The notes: generated from the sequence alone by a model not told the origin. DNA of 64,000 nucleotides from Chelonoidis abingdonii (GCF_003597395.2 NC_133769.1:175898887-175962886); one strand, 5' to 3'. Positions 48,945-61,638 are shown, counted from the stretch's first letter. Made by a program: numbers and translations.

Positions 48945-51189
48945 ATTTGAATTTCTCCAATGGGCCTGAATGGTGTCAGGTCCATTTTTCTCAGCTTCCC
49001 CAGATCCTCACTATTCTTATATTTCAAACACCTACTTCTGTGTCAAGTAACCCTTTCTCCCTTCTCTAAAGGCCTCTCAGGCTACACTGACATGCAAGTA
49101 TGAACTAGTAGAATTTTAACCAATTATTTTTTGTATTAAGTGATTGACAGCAAGGTTTTTTTCAAGCCCAGTATTTCTATGTTGGATTATTGGTACCTCC
49201 TTTTTGGCAAAATAATTAGGAGTATATAATAGTTAATGAAAGACATACATCTTCCATTCCATACATAAATCCATTATTTATCAATTATTTCTAAGGAATC
49301 CGTTCTTCTCTTGAGAGACAAAACTTGCAATTAAAAGCTCGTGCACTATTTTTGAAAGATTTAGGCAAGCATTTTTCTACCTCCGAGGGCATCTCTTAAT
49401 TGTTAATGTTATCGCAGCATGACATTATCCAAAATTGTAACTGAACAATTGATTATATATCAGATAAATTTACCATTAAATTTTGACTAGTTCTAATGGT
49501 TTTAAACTTGATAAGCCTCTTTACCATTAAATATGATTTTCTGTAGGATAATAACTTCCTCTGTATCTGGTGGGCGATGTCACTGCTTCGCACTGTGAGG
49601 ACTTGTATAGAACATAAAGTAGGATTTCCCATTTCATATAGGACCAGAATCTGATAACCTTCCTCACACAGAGTAGCATCTTACTCCACACATAACAACA
49701 CATTTGTTTCAGTTGGTATGCTTGTAGAGGAAATTGGTGCATAGGTGAGATAGCATGGGTTTTCTGGTACATAGTGGAGGGAAGATGAGGAACAATGTCT
49801 CTGGATTATAGAGTGACTAAGATGAAGTATATTGGTCAGTTGATCATAGTGAAAAGCTGAAGTGAGACAGAGTCAAGTGCTACCTTTAACTATGGAGAAT
49901 AAAATACTGGCCAGATAAACTGGAGGATAGTCTCTGGTCTGTACTTTTACTCATATTGGAAATATACATGAGGCGAGATAGGGTCTTACACATCTTTCCT
50001 GCCTATTGGTTGAGGTTTGGAGGGAATCCAGCAGCAAAGCTCAGATTGTTTAGGGGAACTTTAACTGAAAATTTTATCACTTTCAAATGTTAAGTTTGTT
50101 GTAGTTATGCAGTCCTCCCTTACTTCCTAAATTCTTAGTGGGTTTTTGTTGTTGTTGTTGTTTTTAAATCTTAAGATAGCATTCTGGGGTAAATTTGCTC
50201 CTTAAAGAAAGGAATATTCTTATGGAAATAGTAGTCTTATGAACTGCTCTCTGAACATATTGAAAACAATGCTCGATATAGCTTGACATTTTGTCCAGGA
50301 TTATGCTATACTTAGTAGTTTAAAAAAACCCAACAACTTGTTTTGTTGTCATTAGCTGACAATTAATGCATGACTAGTATTTATTAGCACCAGTGATTAT
50401 AGCAATTGTTATATGAATACCTGTGAGACACTTAAGTGCTGCTTGACTACTTCTGATTAGTGCTCTATAGCCTTTTGAACAGATGACTGGTAAATGGATA
50501 GCGTTTTATCTTAGCACACTGTCACCAATCTAATTTGTGCTCTTAAGCAAAAGTTGTTATGTGTATGAGAAATGCCAAAGAAATTGTTGGCTAATGTTAT
50601 GTAACTGAAGCAAAGAGACTTCAATTCTAAACCAAAGCAATCAGAACAAACTTAACCTCTTCAAAAAAGTCAAGTGCATCAAACTAACAAACCCAGGAAA
50701 AGATTAGTTCAATAAATCTTAAAGAGAGATAGGGAAAAAGAAGATGGAGGGGGAGGGAGAAACAACCCCCTCCTCCCAATCTGGGTGTTAGTTCATGACT
50801 CCTCCTCACAACATATAAGAAATGTTCTAGATGCTAATAAAGTTCAGCAAAACTTTAGTTATGCCTCTGCCATTAGTCTTTGCAGTAAACCCAGTATTGC
50901 TGATCTTCTTGATGTGATTTAAAATGTTTGATTCTAGTTGCTGGAGTTGCATCTGACTGCTGGAGAAATTGTAGTATCACTTACTGGATGCATGTATGAC
51001 TCTATCCCTGAGTGAATCTTAATTGAAGTTGGGTGGGTGTTGCTTCTGATCCTTTCACCTCATGACCCCTGTTTATCTCCCATTGCAACTACCCAGGAGA
51101 AAGAGACCAAATCTGACAATACACACTGAGATTACAATAGAAGACAGACAACAATGTTGACATGAGAGCCCCTTTCAGGGGCTCAGCCA
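48945..51189. other. Anonymous AT-rich sequence
   Basis: No gene or repeat ends are recognised. A short GTT trinucleotide run lies near 50145-50163. Confidence 0.45.
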
Positions 51190-51198
51190 AAGATGATA

Positions 51199-51715
51199 CT
51201 TAAAATCATCGGTTTCAGCATGAAGGAATTCTCTGCTGAGAAAGCAGACATTCTATACGGCATGAAAATAGACATTGTGTGCTTGCAAGAGACCTAAAGA
51301 GACAACAGCACCAAACATCGCTGGCATACATATTGCTGAAAACATCGAAAGTAACATATATGGTAGCAAAATACATATGTGACAAGACCGGTGAAAAAAC
51401 ATTGCTGAGAAACACCATACTACAATGGAACTTTTCACAGTTGAACTTAAACAGCAGTAGTTTGTTTACAAACCACCAGGTGAACAGTCAACTTTCCCCT
51501 GCCAATAAAAAAAACAGATCTCATCATAGGTGATTTCAGTCACAAAACCATCTGGCAATACAACAATGGGGAAGAAGTTGAGAAGTTGCTGGCAACAAAC
51601 AAATTTACCTTGGTTCTATGACTTCAAGGACAAATGTAAATTCCAAAGTGCACACTGGAACAAGGGCTACGATCCTGACCTAGCCTTTGTCCTTTCTGAA
51701 AATGCATTCTAAACC
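51199..51715 (+). pseudogene. APE-type endonuclease remnant of the LINE
   Basis: Translation gives ILKIIGFSMKEFSAEKADIL and then IDIVCLQET, the first endonuclease block with the metal-binding Glu (51271-51294). Later, DLIIGDFSHKTIWQYN (about 51518-51560) is the GDFN-type box, in which N is changed to S. This nuclease nicks the target to prime reverse transcription. Frameshifts interrupt it. Confidence 0.7.
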
Positions 51716-51972
51716 AGAATGGAGGGCATGGCAGCAATCCCAATATCACAGTACAGACCAATGCAAGTGACAATAGTTGGTGCAGTACAACACAGGAAAA
51801 AAAATACCTGCTGAGATTTGACTTCACAATGTAAAGTCTTCCCAGTCAACCTTTATGAACTGGATGAATCCATCTGTAATATTACTCTAATACATGAGCA
51901 CTATGAAGAATTTTTCTCCCCGGTGTGGAAGATTCCTCAAAAGCATATCCCTGGGAGGATGTTGGACCCTAT

Positions 51973-52213
51973 GGGTTTGTCCACATAGCAAAGAAAAACA
52001 TGGGGCTGGCCCATTCGAGCCAGCTTGGGGTCATGCTGTGGGGTTGTTTTATTGCTATGTATAATTCCAGGCCCAGGTTCTGGGACCCTCCCACCCTGCA
52101 GGGTGCCAGAGCCCAGACTCCAGCCCAAGTCTGGAAGTTTGCACAGCAATAAAACAGTCCTGCAGCCTGAAATAGGTGAGCCATGTTTTTTTCTTTGTTG
52201 TGTAGATGTACCC
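51973..52213. mobile_element. MITE nested in the LINE, 241 bp
   Basis: The left end reads GGGTTTGTCCACATAGCAAA and continues GAAAAACATGG. The inverse of the right end reads GGGTACATCTACACAACAAA and continues GAAAAAAACATGG, so the ends pair over about 30 bp. Flanking triplets TAT and TAC may be a decayed 3-bp duplication. It carries small open frames but no protein. It interrupts the endonuclease-RT linker of the LINE. Confidence 0.75.
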
Positions 52214-52599
52214 TACATGTACATGGGCATTCAGAACAGAGAAGCCAATGAGCAATATTCAGAACAGTTAAAATCGAATCCCTTGGATGAAGAAACCATT
52301 GGGCTTGAGGAATTGTTTATGAGAGAGATTGGAAAGGAGCAACACAACCGCTAGAAGGAACTGATGGAAACAAAAAAACTGTGCCATAGTAGCCAAAAAA
52401 GCATGGACCACCCTTTATAAACTGAGCCCTGATGGACAACAACCAAAGCACATCACCGCAATCTCTCCCAAGCAAGTCACAAACCAACACATCCTCAATG
52501 GGAAGCCACAAAGCAGGGCACAGAATGAAACAAGTCAAACAGTAACTTAACTCACTCCTCAAAAACAACAAAGTCTACAGTGGGCAACTCAGCACTGAA

Positions 52600-53450
52600 G
52601 ACCAGCCATTCAAACTTTGAAATGTGGAAAGGCAGCTAGACTCAATAGTATATTTAATGAACTATTACTATACTTTGGGATGGGAGAACAGAAGTGGCTG
52701 CTTGACTTCTTTAACTCTTGGAGGGAAACAATGCAGATTCCCAGGCTGTGGAGACAGGACAAAGTGGCTTCACTATTCAAGCCACATAAAGACCCTAACT
52801 ATGCAGAGCACTACCACCCAATATCCTTACTCTGTTCAACCAACAAGCTATGAGAGGAGATGCGTAGACTAACACCAATAGTGGATGGGCAGCTTACTGA
52901 TGACCAAGCCAGTTTCATGCTGTGGCCAAGTTCCAAATCTAATTCAATAAAAGATGGCCTTGAAACTTCAGAAATTACATGGGTGCTGAACTTTGTTGAT
53001 CTGTTGGCTGCTTAGAACACTGAACCATTGTGCACTTCTGCTGAAATAGGCAAGAATTTTGAGAAATAGCAAGATAGTGCAGGCCACCTCCTCAGTGCTC
53101 AAAAGTCAACATTTCTTTGTCAAAATAGATGACCAAAAACTTGATGGTATACTCAACTGAACGGATTGGCCCAACGTTCAGTGCTAACATCATTGCTTTT
53201 AAAGTCTACACAAATGACCAATCAGAATTTCCAGGTGCAAAGATTCATTTATGCAGCTGATCTCTACATCACCTCACAATTGGAATTATTTGAGGACATT
53301 GAGCACATTTTTACTGGTTCACTGAGTATACATAGAAAATGCTATCACATATGCTTCCTGAATGCCAATCCTAGCCAGACAAGTGTGTGCCTAGCCAGAC
53401 AAGTCAGGCCAAGCAAAAACTCCATATCTTGGGATGGTACAATCATTTAG
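52600..53450 (+). pseudogene. LINE reverse transcriptase remnant
   Basis: Blocks read in order: GKAARLNSIFNELLLYFGMG, WLLDFFNSWRETMQIPRLW, DPNYAEHYHPISLLCSTNKL, a damaged motif A, and RFIYAADLYITSQLELFEDI (about 53240-53300). The final block is the catalytic YADD box, but it reads YAAD here, so one catalytic Asp is lost. NPSQTSVCLARQ follows. Stops and shifts occur between blocks. Confidence 0.75.
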
Positions 53451-54147
53451 TATTATGAATGCTTGGTGTACCTTGTGGTCACATTAGGCTGCATGATCCA
53501 AGACATCCACTCCATGTCATATTCCATCACCAAGAGCTGAAGTTCAGAGGCAAAATATCACTGTAAATGACTGCAGAGTAACAAAATGTCAAGAGATACC
53601 AATAATCTTGGAGAACCTAATTACTTCAGAATAGCTGCCCCCAGATACTGACCTCAAACACTGGGTGGGCTATATTGGCAATGACTGGAAGCAAAATGAC
53701 CAAGTGGAAGCTGAGGAATGACCCAAAATGTGAAAGAGGAGAGACTAGATTAAAAACTTGAACACCATCTGATGCAGTTCATCCTCGGCAACATCCTGTA
53801 CTCCTGAGGAACTATTTGAGATAAGTGACAACACCAGGTCTTAGCTTGTTTTTCCAAAATTGCTGCCATGTTGATGAACTGAAGTTTCAGGCCCAGCACA
53901 AAGGCCCTGTATGGTAATTCTGTGCAGCTCAGGATCCAGGAGCTGAAGCAGTAAGACCTGGGATGGAGTCCAGCATGCTCCCCTTCTGATTTGAATATTC
54001 ATATGGAATTAAAGCTGCTGGAAAAGCATTAATTAATTCTCCACTTGTCAACTTGCACTGGGGATGGAGGCATGGAGGGAACAGTCAGTGGCAAGATATC
54101 TTCTACATGAACCATAATACTCTGGTAGAAGATGAGGAGACAGTGCA

Positions 54148-54370
54148 ACTCTGAGAGGACAGATGGTCCAGAAGTTAGGGTACTAAGCTATGACTCAAGA
54201 GATGTGGGTTCAGTTTCCCTATTCTGCTCATAGAGTGCCTGTATGACGTTGGAGCAGTTATCCTTTCTGCACCATAACTCCCCATCTGTAAAGTGAGAGT
54301 AGCAGTCTTTCCATTCACCACATGGGTGAAGAGGATATATACACTAAATAATACGAGGCATCCTTACTAC
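54148..54370 (+). mobile_element. MIR-type SINE with tRNA-like head
   Basis: The head GGACAGATGGTCCAGAAGTT with GGGTTCAGTTTCCC gives A-box- and B-box-like segments. The core continues through CCTGTATGACGTTGGAGCAG and CCCCATCTGTAAAGTGAGAG, typical of the MIR body. The 3' end fades near 54370. Confidence 0.75.
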
Positions 54371-55424
54371 AGTAATGAAGACCATGTAAGTAGCTTGGAT
54401 ACAGGCCTGTGAATAGTTACTGCAGCTCCCTGGGTGTTCTCTGTTTTCAGGCCTCATTCCTCTCTCATTCTGCAAGAATGCAGAGGAAACTGAAGTAGGG
54501 GAGGGGTGGCTGATGTCTTCCCCTAATGTAGGATTTCAAATGGAATCACTAAAACATGCTTCAGATATTTTTTCCCTAACCAAAATTAAAGATTACAATA
54601 GCATGGCCTTGATTGATTCAGCAAATGTACAATAGTTAAATTAAAACAGAACTCAAAATGTAAAAATGCAAACAGTGAAATTTTGACTCACATTGATTTC
54701 AGTGACGCCAGGATTTCATCTAAAATATTTCATATAAGGAGGGAATACTCAAATGCAAAAATACAGGGCTAAATTTATCCGCTGTTTACTTCAATGTGAG
54801 GGCAGATTTTTTGGACCATTGAACAGGAAATTAGTTGCTAAGTACCACACTAAAAGATATAGGTGTTATGGTGGATTATATACGCATTATGATCAGTGAT
54901 ACTTTTGCTCAAAAGAGGTATTTTATCCTTTTTGGTAAAGAAGTGCAGAAATGTAAATATGGCAGAGATTATGCCTGAATAACATACTGTTGCCATTGTG
55001 GTGGTATGCATCTTCATTGAGGAGTGTGAGTGAGGTTTGGGGTTGGATTCATGAAGAGACAGAGGAAAGAGTGGAATGTAACCACTCAAAAGCTTAAAAA
55101 TTAAGAAAAATAAGAGATCTCCCCCCGACACACACTCACAGTCTCTAAAACCAATCTAAGAAAAAGGAGAGTGGAAGATCCAAAATATAGTGAGAAATAT
55201 TCTTCAGATTAAGGTGAAGAGATTGAGCTGTCCAGACAGCAAATATGGTTTTTTTCCCTAAATATCTAAAGTTTCTCACTTATAGTTCAGACCTATAACT
55301 GTTTGTCCTGTTGGCTGAGTAAACGTATTTTATGGTTTTTTTTTCCCTGTCCTCTCCAGAGTACCACTTTCACATGGAATGGGACATCAAGGGATCAGAG
55401 TTCCATTCCTAAATCTGCTAGAAG

Positions 55425-55560
55425 TATCAGCAATGTCACTCTGGCTGTCTGTGCCAGTTTCCCCATCTATAAAATGGGGATAAGAATACATCTGCCTCAT
55501 AGGTGTTCTGAGATAAGATTAATATTTGCAAAATGCGCAGCTATCCTAATGTAAATGCTA
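55425..55560 (+). mobile_element. MIR-type SINE fragment
   Basis: CCAGTTTCCCCATCTATAAA followed by ATGGGGATAAGAATA is the diagnostic MIR core. The tRNA head is missing. Confidence 0.7.
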
Positions 55561-55940
55561 ATTATTTTTGCAGTTATTACATTTCCCTAATCTTGTTTCC
55601 TGTCCATTCTGTTCTCTTAACCATTTTACAGGTTTTTTATTTTACTTAAAGATTGTCATTCAACCTCTCCCCCACTCTTTCCTCTGAACTTTCTAGTTTG
55701 ACTTTGTGTGGTATAAATCAAACAGAAGAACTACCTCATTTGTGTTATACACCACACTCCATAATATGACCCATATAACATTTTGTTTGAAAAGAGAAGT
55801 CTTTATTTCCCTTTAGCTTAACAGTATAATCAGTTCTTTTTTTGGCCAGCTGATTAATTTGAGGGTAGTCATACTCTTGTGTGAAGTGTAAAAACTTATG
55901 TTCAGAACATATCACCTGTTTACTCCATTTGTTCCAAGTA

Positions 55941-56328
55941 CAGTAGAACCTCAGTTATGAACACCTAAGTTAGGGAGGCTGTTTGTAAATCTGAAATGTT
56001 CATAACTCTGAACAAAACATTATGGTTGTTCTTTCAAAACTTTACAACTGAGCATTGACTTAAATAGCTTTGAAACTTTACTATGCAGAAGAAAAATGCT
56101 GCTTTTAACCATATCTTTTTAAACGAAACAAGCACAGAAACGGTTTATTTACCCTGTCAATTTTTGTAAACTTTCCCATTATATTTTAATAGTTTACATA
56201 TAACACAGTACTGTGCTGTACTTGCTTGTGTTTGTATCTCCCTGCTTGCATCCTTATGGTTCCAAATGAGGTGTGTGGTTCACAGGTCAGTTTGTAACTC
56301 TGGTGTTCGTAACTCTGAGGTTCTACTG
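55941..56328. mobile_element. Tigger/pogo MITE, 388 bp, TA duplication
   Basis: The ends are CAGTAGAACCTCAG and CTGAGGTTCTACTG, perfectly inverted, followed inward by GTTATGAACACC on the left and GGTGTTCGTAAC on the right. A TA dinucleotide flanks each side (55939-55940, 56329-56330), as made by Tc1/mariner-superfamily transposases. CAGTAGAACCTC ends match the Tigger/pogo group. The centre holds no transposase. A partial copy lies at 36361-36603. Confidence 0.9.
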
Positions 56329-56436
56329 TAATAGGCCATTTAGTGCCACTTTGCTGTGTTTGTGCATTTTATATGGTTTCTGGTGCAACCTATTTTCATT
56401 GTCTGAAGATGTGTTCAGCTAGACCCCCCACCTGTA

Positions 56437-57140
56437 TAGAATCATAAAAATCTAGGTCTGGACAGGACCTTGAGAAGTCAGAGTCCAGCCCGCTGCACTG
56501 TGGCAGGACTAGACCATCCTTGATAGCTATTTGTTCAGCTTGTTTTAAAAAGCTGCCAAGGATTGGGACTTCATAACCTCTCTTGGAAGCCTGTTCCAGA
56601 CCTTAACAACCCTCATAATTGCAAAGTTTTCTCTAATATCTAACCTATATCTGGTCTATAGTTCCCTAGGTCTTCCTTGTTCCCCCTTTTTTAAAAAGAC
56701 AGGTACTATGTTTGCCTTACTCAAATTTTCTCAGACTTCTCCTGTGCTCCGAGAGTTCTCAAAGATAATTGTGAATGGCTCTAAGATTGCTTCACCTAGT
56801 TCCTTATGTACCCTAGGATGAATTACATCAGGCCCTGCTGACTTGAATACATTTAATGTATCTAAATATTCTTTAACCATTTCTTTCTCTATTTTGGTTT
56901 GCATTCCTTCCCTCTGGTTGTCAATATTAATTGTGTTGAGTACCTTATCATTAATCTTGTCAGTGAAGACTGAAGCAAAAGATGCATGAAGCATCTCAGC
57001 TTTCTTTATGTCTTCCGTTATTCTCTCTCCTTGCCTGCTAAGTAAAGGACCTACACTTTCCTTTGTCTTTCTCTTGCTCCTAATATATTTAAAAAAAACT
57101 TTTATTACTTTTATGTTCCTTGCCAGATGTAACTCATTTA
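56437..57140 (-). mobile_element. CR1 LINE remnant with internal deletion
   Basis: On the minus strand it starts with the CR1 region before the RT: LARNIKVIKVFFKYIRSKRK, then EKAEM-like text read here as KKAEMLHASFASVFTD. LNVFKSAGPDVIHPRVHKEL and EPFTIIFENSRSTGEV follow. This frame stays open for roughly 140 codons of element sequence within 56731-57237. Soon after the start of the RT core (near 56665) it jumps to the CR1 C-terminus, MRVVKVWNRLPREVMKSQSL (about 56560-56620), so most of the RT, including YADD, is deleted. The 3' end reads toward 56437 with TAGATTTTTATGATTCTAT. Confidence 0.85.
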
Positions 57141-59598
57141 GTGTATAGCTTTTTGTAAAAATGTGTTTGATCAGGAGGACAGTTAGCTGTAACACAGGTA
57201 CTGTGCGTTTAAGTCCAGGGAAATTTAACTTGTTCATGGTTTTATAGTTAACTGGTTATGATAAAGTCAGTTTTAAAATGCATCTTTTTCCCCAATTTGA
57301 CATACTAAGGTTCTCCAAGATCCCCATAAATAAATAAATTGGGTGATTTTTGGTCCAGTACGAGTGTTAACTATTTGTATATGGCATCAGTTCTAGGTGA
57401 AATAAAGTCATAGTTCTGCAAAAAGCCAACTAAACACACAATCAAAATTCACTTATCTACAAGCCTGAGAATTTACCTTTAGGCTACAGTCTGGAGTACT
57501 AGCCAGAAATGAATTGACTTCATTAAAAAGAGCCACTTATATAAAGACTGATCTGTTGGTGTGAGCATTGTATGATAGGAAGGCAGTGCCAGACAAATGA
57601 TTGATTTCCTAATCCTCAAATCAAGACTCCTAAGTGAATAAAAAATACTTAATATAGAAACAGTGATAAGGGGTCATCACAATTGGAAAGTGCTTCCCAG
57701 TGGTCAAAATATCATAATTTCTCTCCAACTGTTGGCTAAATTGAGACGGGCAGTGTCATACAACTAAGCAGTGGCAGAGTGGGAATAGATTTCCTGATTC
57801 CCAGGCTCCTGTGTGGATAAATTGCATAGTCAAATGCTTGACCAGACTTTGGTTAGTTATGAAATATACTCAAGATCAAATAACCAATGTCAGTCAGGTT
57901 TAATATGTTACAGGAAAAAGGTTCTATACTATACCAGCAATGTTACATTCACTTTACACAGAATGTGTGACCTATTATTTGATTCTACAAGTTACACATT
58001 TCTTTACACATCACTAAAATCCAACCCATGAGTTTGTTCCAGTTCCCTAACAGTTCTATTTCTTCCTTTTCTCTGTTTTGCTGCTAACATTTCAGGTGCA
58101 GATCCGTGAAGGTACTTCCCTAGCTTGGAGTAAGACACAGGATGTATGTATTGCGATTCTGACAAGTTTTCTATCTGCTTGTGCCAAATACTTACTTCAG
58201 CAAATGCAAATGAGTTATGGGATACATAAGTGAATAGGATTATGGTATAAATCAGATTAGGCAACATCACCGTTACAATATTTGTTCTTAATATTGTGGG
58301 TACTTAATGCATATAATATATGCTGGCTAGCATATGAATATATTAGTCAACCCCTGCTCTAACCACTAGGAAATGCTACATCTATTTTAATTTATTTTAT
58401 AGTGTATTCAATTTTCCTGGTTCTGTTTCTAGTTACATGATATATTCAGGATATTCATATGATTATTGTATACCTCCTCCATAGCACACTATAATTGAAA
58501 TTAGACATACACTGCTTGGAAAATATTTCTCCATTTTATTTGTCTGCTTTTGAAGCATTTTAAAGCAATTTCTACGCAATAAATATCAGTTTTCACAAAT
58601 AATGACCAAGGAAAAAATATGGTAAATGAACATGGAATCCGGGGGGGGGGGAAGAATTATTGAAATCTGAAATATTCCATCTCCCTCTTGGTCTGATTTA
58701 TAGAAAATGTTATCGTCTCTAGTGTCCATTTCAAGAAACCTTTCTGCAGTGTGCTAGTACAGAATATATTATCCTGCAAGTTAGACGGTCTGTTTAGTAA
58801 ATTATTAAGGCAGCAAAGGTAGGCACAGAACAGAATGAAATTTATGACTTAAATAATCAAAATTGTAATGAGTTTTTCACAGTGATTCATTCTAAGAGCC
58901 CCCTTCTAGCACTTATGCCCTAAATGGTCCATCAGCATTTCAGTTATACAAAGGCATCAGATAGCCCCAGCCTACTCTTATGTAGTTTGATCTTGTTGCT
59001 GGGAACTCCTTTTCTAAACATCTTGAAAGAAAATATGGCCTCTTGGGACTTAGAACAGCCACTCTGTTAGTGAATAAAGTGAAAAGTACATGGGAGATAT
59101 TGGGTCCAATTAATCCCTTCTGCAGCAAATCTATAAGAGTACAGTAGAAGAAATCAATAGTAAAATTAGCCTTACATGGATTTAGTCTGTATCATTCTGC
59201 TTCAGGGAGAAGTCCTCAATCCCTTAATAACAGGCCCTGGGGCTAGTTTCCCTATTCTGCAGATCTCCACTGATCTATTCAACTCCCTGTAGCACAGAGC
59301 TACTTGTTCAAAGATTCTGTGCCCTGCAGCAGCTCTGATCCCATTGCTGGACAGCACTGTTCTGTTGCATTGCTGGGGATTCACCTTGCCATGTTTATCC
59401 CCCTTGAAGAAGGTTCATCACTCAATATGGGGATGAAGAAATGTAATAGGGGTTTTGGCTATATTAGATTTCCTGGTGAGTCTCTGTGGAACCATTTTTT
59501 GGGGGGAGGCCTCGGAGGGATGAGTCATCGCCCTGTCCCCAGCCTGGGCACTTTACCCATCTATTCTCCATCCCCTCCTTTGAAGGAGTTCTAGGTAA

Positions 59599-59649
<51 letters not shown>

Positions 59650-60638
59650 AGAGAGGATAGAATGGAACACCACTACCGAGGTGGCTGAACCTATCTGCTA
59701 TGCAGGATGAGGAGATACACACGGGAAGCTCAGGGGCACAATCATACTCTCCAAGGTAGTTTCAGTCTCCCAGATACAGGTAAAAGAAGTGAGTCCCATC
59801 CCTTTATTACAATAAATCCATCTCACCCCAGTGCCCAAATTAAAACGATAGCCCACTCCTACCAAAAGGCCAGTAACTTCTTGAGTTTTCTTGCTCTTCC
59901 TAAGAAACTAGAATGTAAGTTCAAAAAGTCAGAATTTAAAGTTTCATAATAGAATAGACTATGAGGAAAACTGCTTTTTTTTAAATAGAACTTTAACTAC
60001 CATTGTAGCTATTTTTCTCCAATGGACAAGGTGAAGCGAGACGCTAGTGTAGCAAGGATAGTTCTGAATTTAGAGCCTGATCTTAATAAAATGCATTAGT
60101 CACATTAATGAGGATGTCCATTTAAGACAGTCGTTTAAATTCAAGAACAGTAATTTAACAGGAGATGTTAACATAGTCCTATTGTTCAGTTGAATTTATG
60201 TTAAACAGAGATGAGATGTGCAAAAGAGTTCAATAGAAAAGCAAAGTAGAAACCTCTGACCTACCCTGTGGGGCTAAGCTGAGAATCCAAAAACTTCAGA
60301 CGTATAAAGGTGCCATGAACACCTGGACAAAAATCTGTTTACTGGTACTGACAGAGGAACTTCTGAGGAAAATGTCTGCTGTGCCATAGGCAGCTGTTGG
60401 AGGTAAAGAATTTAAGATTCATAATATAATAGATATTTATATAGACATCAGGAATATCCAGACTTATCATGATTAGTGAAAACAAATATTTTGGAAGGTA
60501 TATTAACCTCATGCTTCAGGGCATGAGACACATCTATAACTATTAAGCCTTGTCTTTACTACAAAAAAAGTATGTTTTTAACTTGAATTAACATCCTACT
60601 GAAGATTAAGGCTACGGGTGTCAAAAAGAGAAGTGGAT
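57141..60638. other. Anonymous sequence
   Basis: No gene is recognised. Includes the (TG)n run at 59602-59648. A fragment near 57720-57790 (GCAGTGGCAGAGTGGGAATAG) resembles an old SINE. The stretch starting TTAAGCCTTGTCTTTACTAC at 60543 looks like one end of a Harbinger-like MITE without its partner. Confidence 0.4.
59602..59648. repeat. (TG)n microsatellite
   Basis: An uninterrupted run of about 23 TG units, likely polymorphic. Confidence 0.95.
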
Positions 60639-61638
60639 GGTCATGCCTAGTGGTTGGCCTGGGGACCACAGCCAAGAGTCTGCAGAATCAAAAACAAGGT
60701 TGGAACAAGGCTGAAGGAGGAATAGGCTGGGGCTGGAACAGAAGCAGTCTGTCAGAACCACCAGGTGGCAGGGCATCCTCGAAGTGTGGTAGCGATGTTG
60801 AGCATACTGGAGTGGCTGCTTTATTGGAAATGTATATCTTGTCTTGGCATCACCTGGTTAGACCTCCACCTGTGCATTGGTTGAGACATGGAGCCCTCTA
60901 ATCAGGCTCAGGCTACGGGATGACTCATCAGCTCAGCTATCAGCACTCATCAGGCTCAAACACGAGTCATTACCCCCGCCAGCCACCCCCAGTAAAAAGA
61001 CATCTACCAGAGGTCTTCAGACTAGGTTATTCATGATGTGACTGATGGAATTCTCAAAGCAGGTCAGGGGCATGTAGGTTTTCAGTTGGTTCCCATGAAT
61101 GGTCAGCTGCACCATGACCCTCCCAATCAACAAGGTACATGATCTTTCCTTGGACAATTTTGGAGTCCAAGATCATCTTCATCAGGTATTCCTCATTCCC
61201 CTGGACCATGACAGGTGGAGGTGATGGTTGTACTTGTCTGGGGAAGGAGTAGATGTGCTTTTTCAGCTAGAAAATGTGGAATACTGGGTGCGTTCTCATT
61301 GCCCTGGAAATTTGGCATTTGAAGGTCTCAGGATTGATCTGTTGGATGACCCAAAATGGGCCAATATATTGGTAATCCAACTTCCTTGAAGGCCAGGTGT
61401 TATGTTGAAAGCAATACTTTATCTCCAACTGTGATTTGACCATCAGTGAAGGTCAGCGTAATCCTTGCAATCTCTTTTGGAAGACTAGGTGGGTTTTCAA
61501 TTCTTTCTGAATACACTGAAAATGTTTCACTAGGTCAGAGCCTTCAGGTATGTAAGAGGCTTGTTGGGTGGAAAGGTGAAACAGAGTGAAAGCAATAGTT
61601 GGCATAAAAAGGTCTCTGGTAGGTTGATCATTGGTCTG
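60639..61638 (-). mobile_element. 3' end of a Ty3/Gypsy chromovirus (integrase C-terminus plus LTR)
   Basis: The minus strand carries the end of an integrase with a chromodomain (61040-61580), then G-rich polypurine-like sequence (GGGGGTGGCTGGCGGGGGT, about 60973-60993), then an LTR-like stretch. That stretch has an AATAAA signal at 60820-60825 and appears to end near 60639 (CCACTAGGCATGACC). The upstream pol is absent: the remnant stops exactly where the plus-strand LTR begins at 61639. Confidence 0.7.
61040..61580 (-). pseudogene. Gypsy integrase C-terminus with GPY/F and chromodomain remnant
   Basis: On the minus strand, DLVKHFQCIQKELKTHL lies near 61490-61540. LDYQYIGPFWVIQQINPETF and RAMRTHPVFHIF (about 61290-61395) form the GPY/F module. 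EEYLMKMILDSKIVQGKIMY and then LVDWEGHGAADHSWEPTENL (about 61075-61195) form the chromodomain, with aromatic Tyr and Trp positions retained. Chromodomains of these integrases direct insertion toward marked chromatin. Stops occur after HPVFHIF and after HAPDLL, and a shift is needed near 61430. The reading agrees closely with vertebrate chromoviruses in order and spacing. Confidence 0.8.

Larger units (their letters stand above)
51190..53860 (+). mobile_element. LINE with APE endonuclease and RT (Jockey/CR1-superfamily-like), interrupted by a MITE
   Basis: An apurinic-type endonuclease (51199-51715) is followed by a reverse transcriptase (52600-53450) in the order of non-LTR retrotransposons. 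A 241-bp MITE lies between them (51973-52213). The C-terminal part to about 53860 can be followed only loosely. No poly-A or tandem tail is visible. The clade is uncertain; conserved words fit Jockey-like elements best. Confidence 0.7.
53861..56436. other. Anonymous sequence with MIR and Tigger elements
   Basis: No gene is recognised. The identified repeats are listed separately: two MIR-type SINEs and a Tigger MITE. Confidence 0.45.

Noticed and set aside
57720..57790. Possible old SINE fragment
   Set aside because: Too short and diverged to name.
60543..60610. Possible Harbinger-like MITE (AAGCCTTGTCTTTACTAC end)
   Set aside because: Only one end is seen; no inverted partner or duplication.
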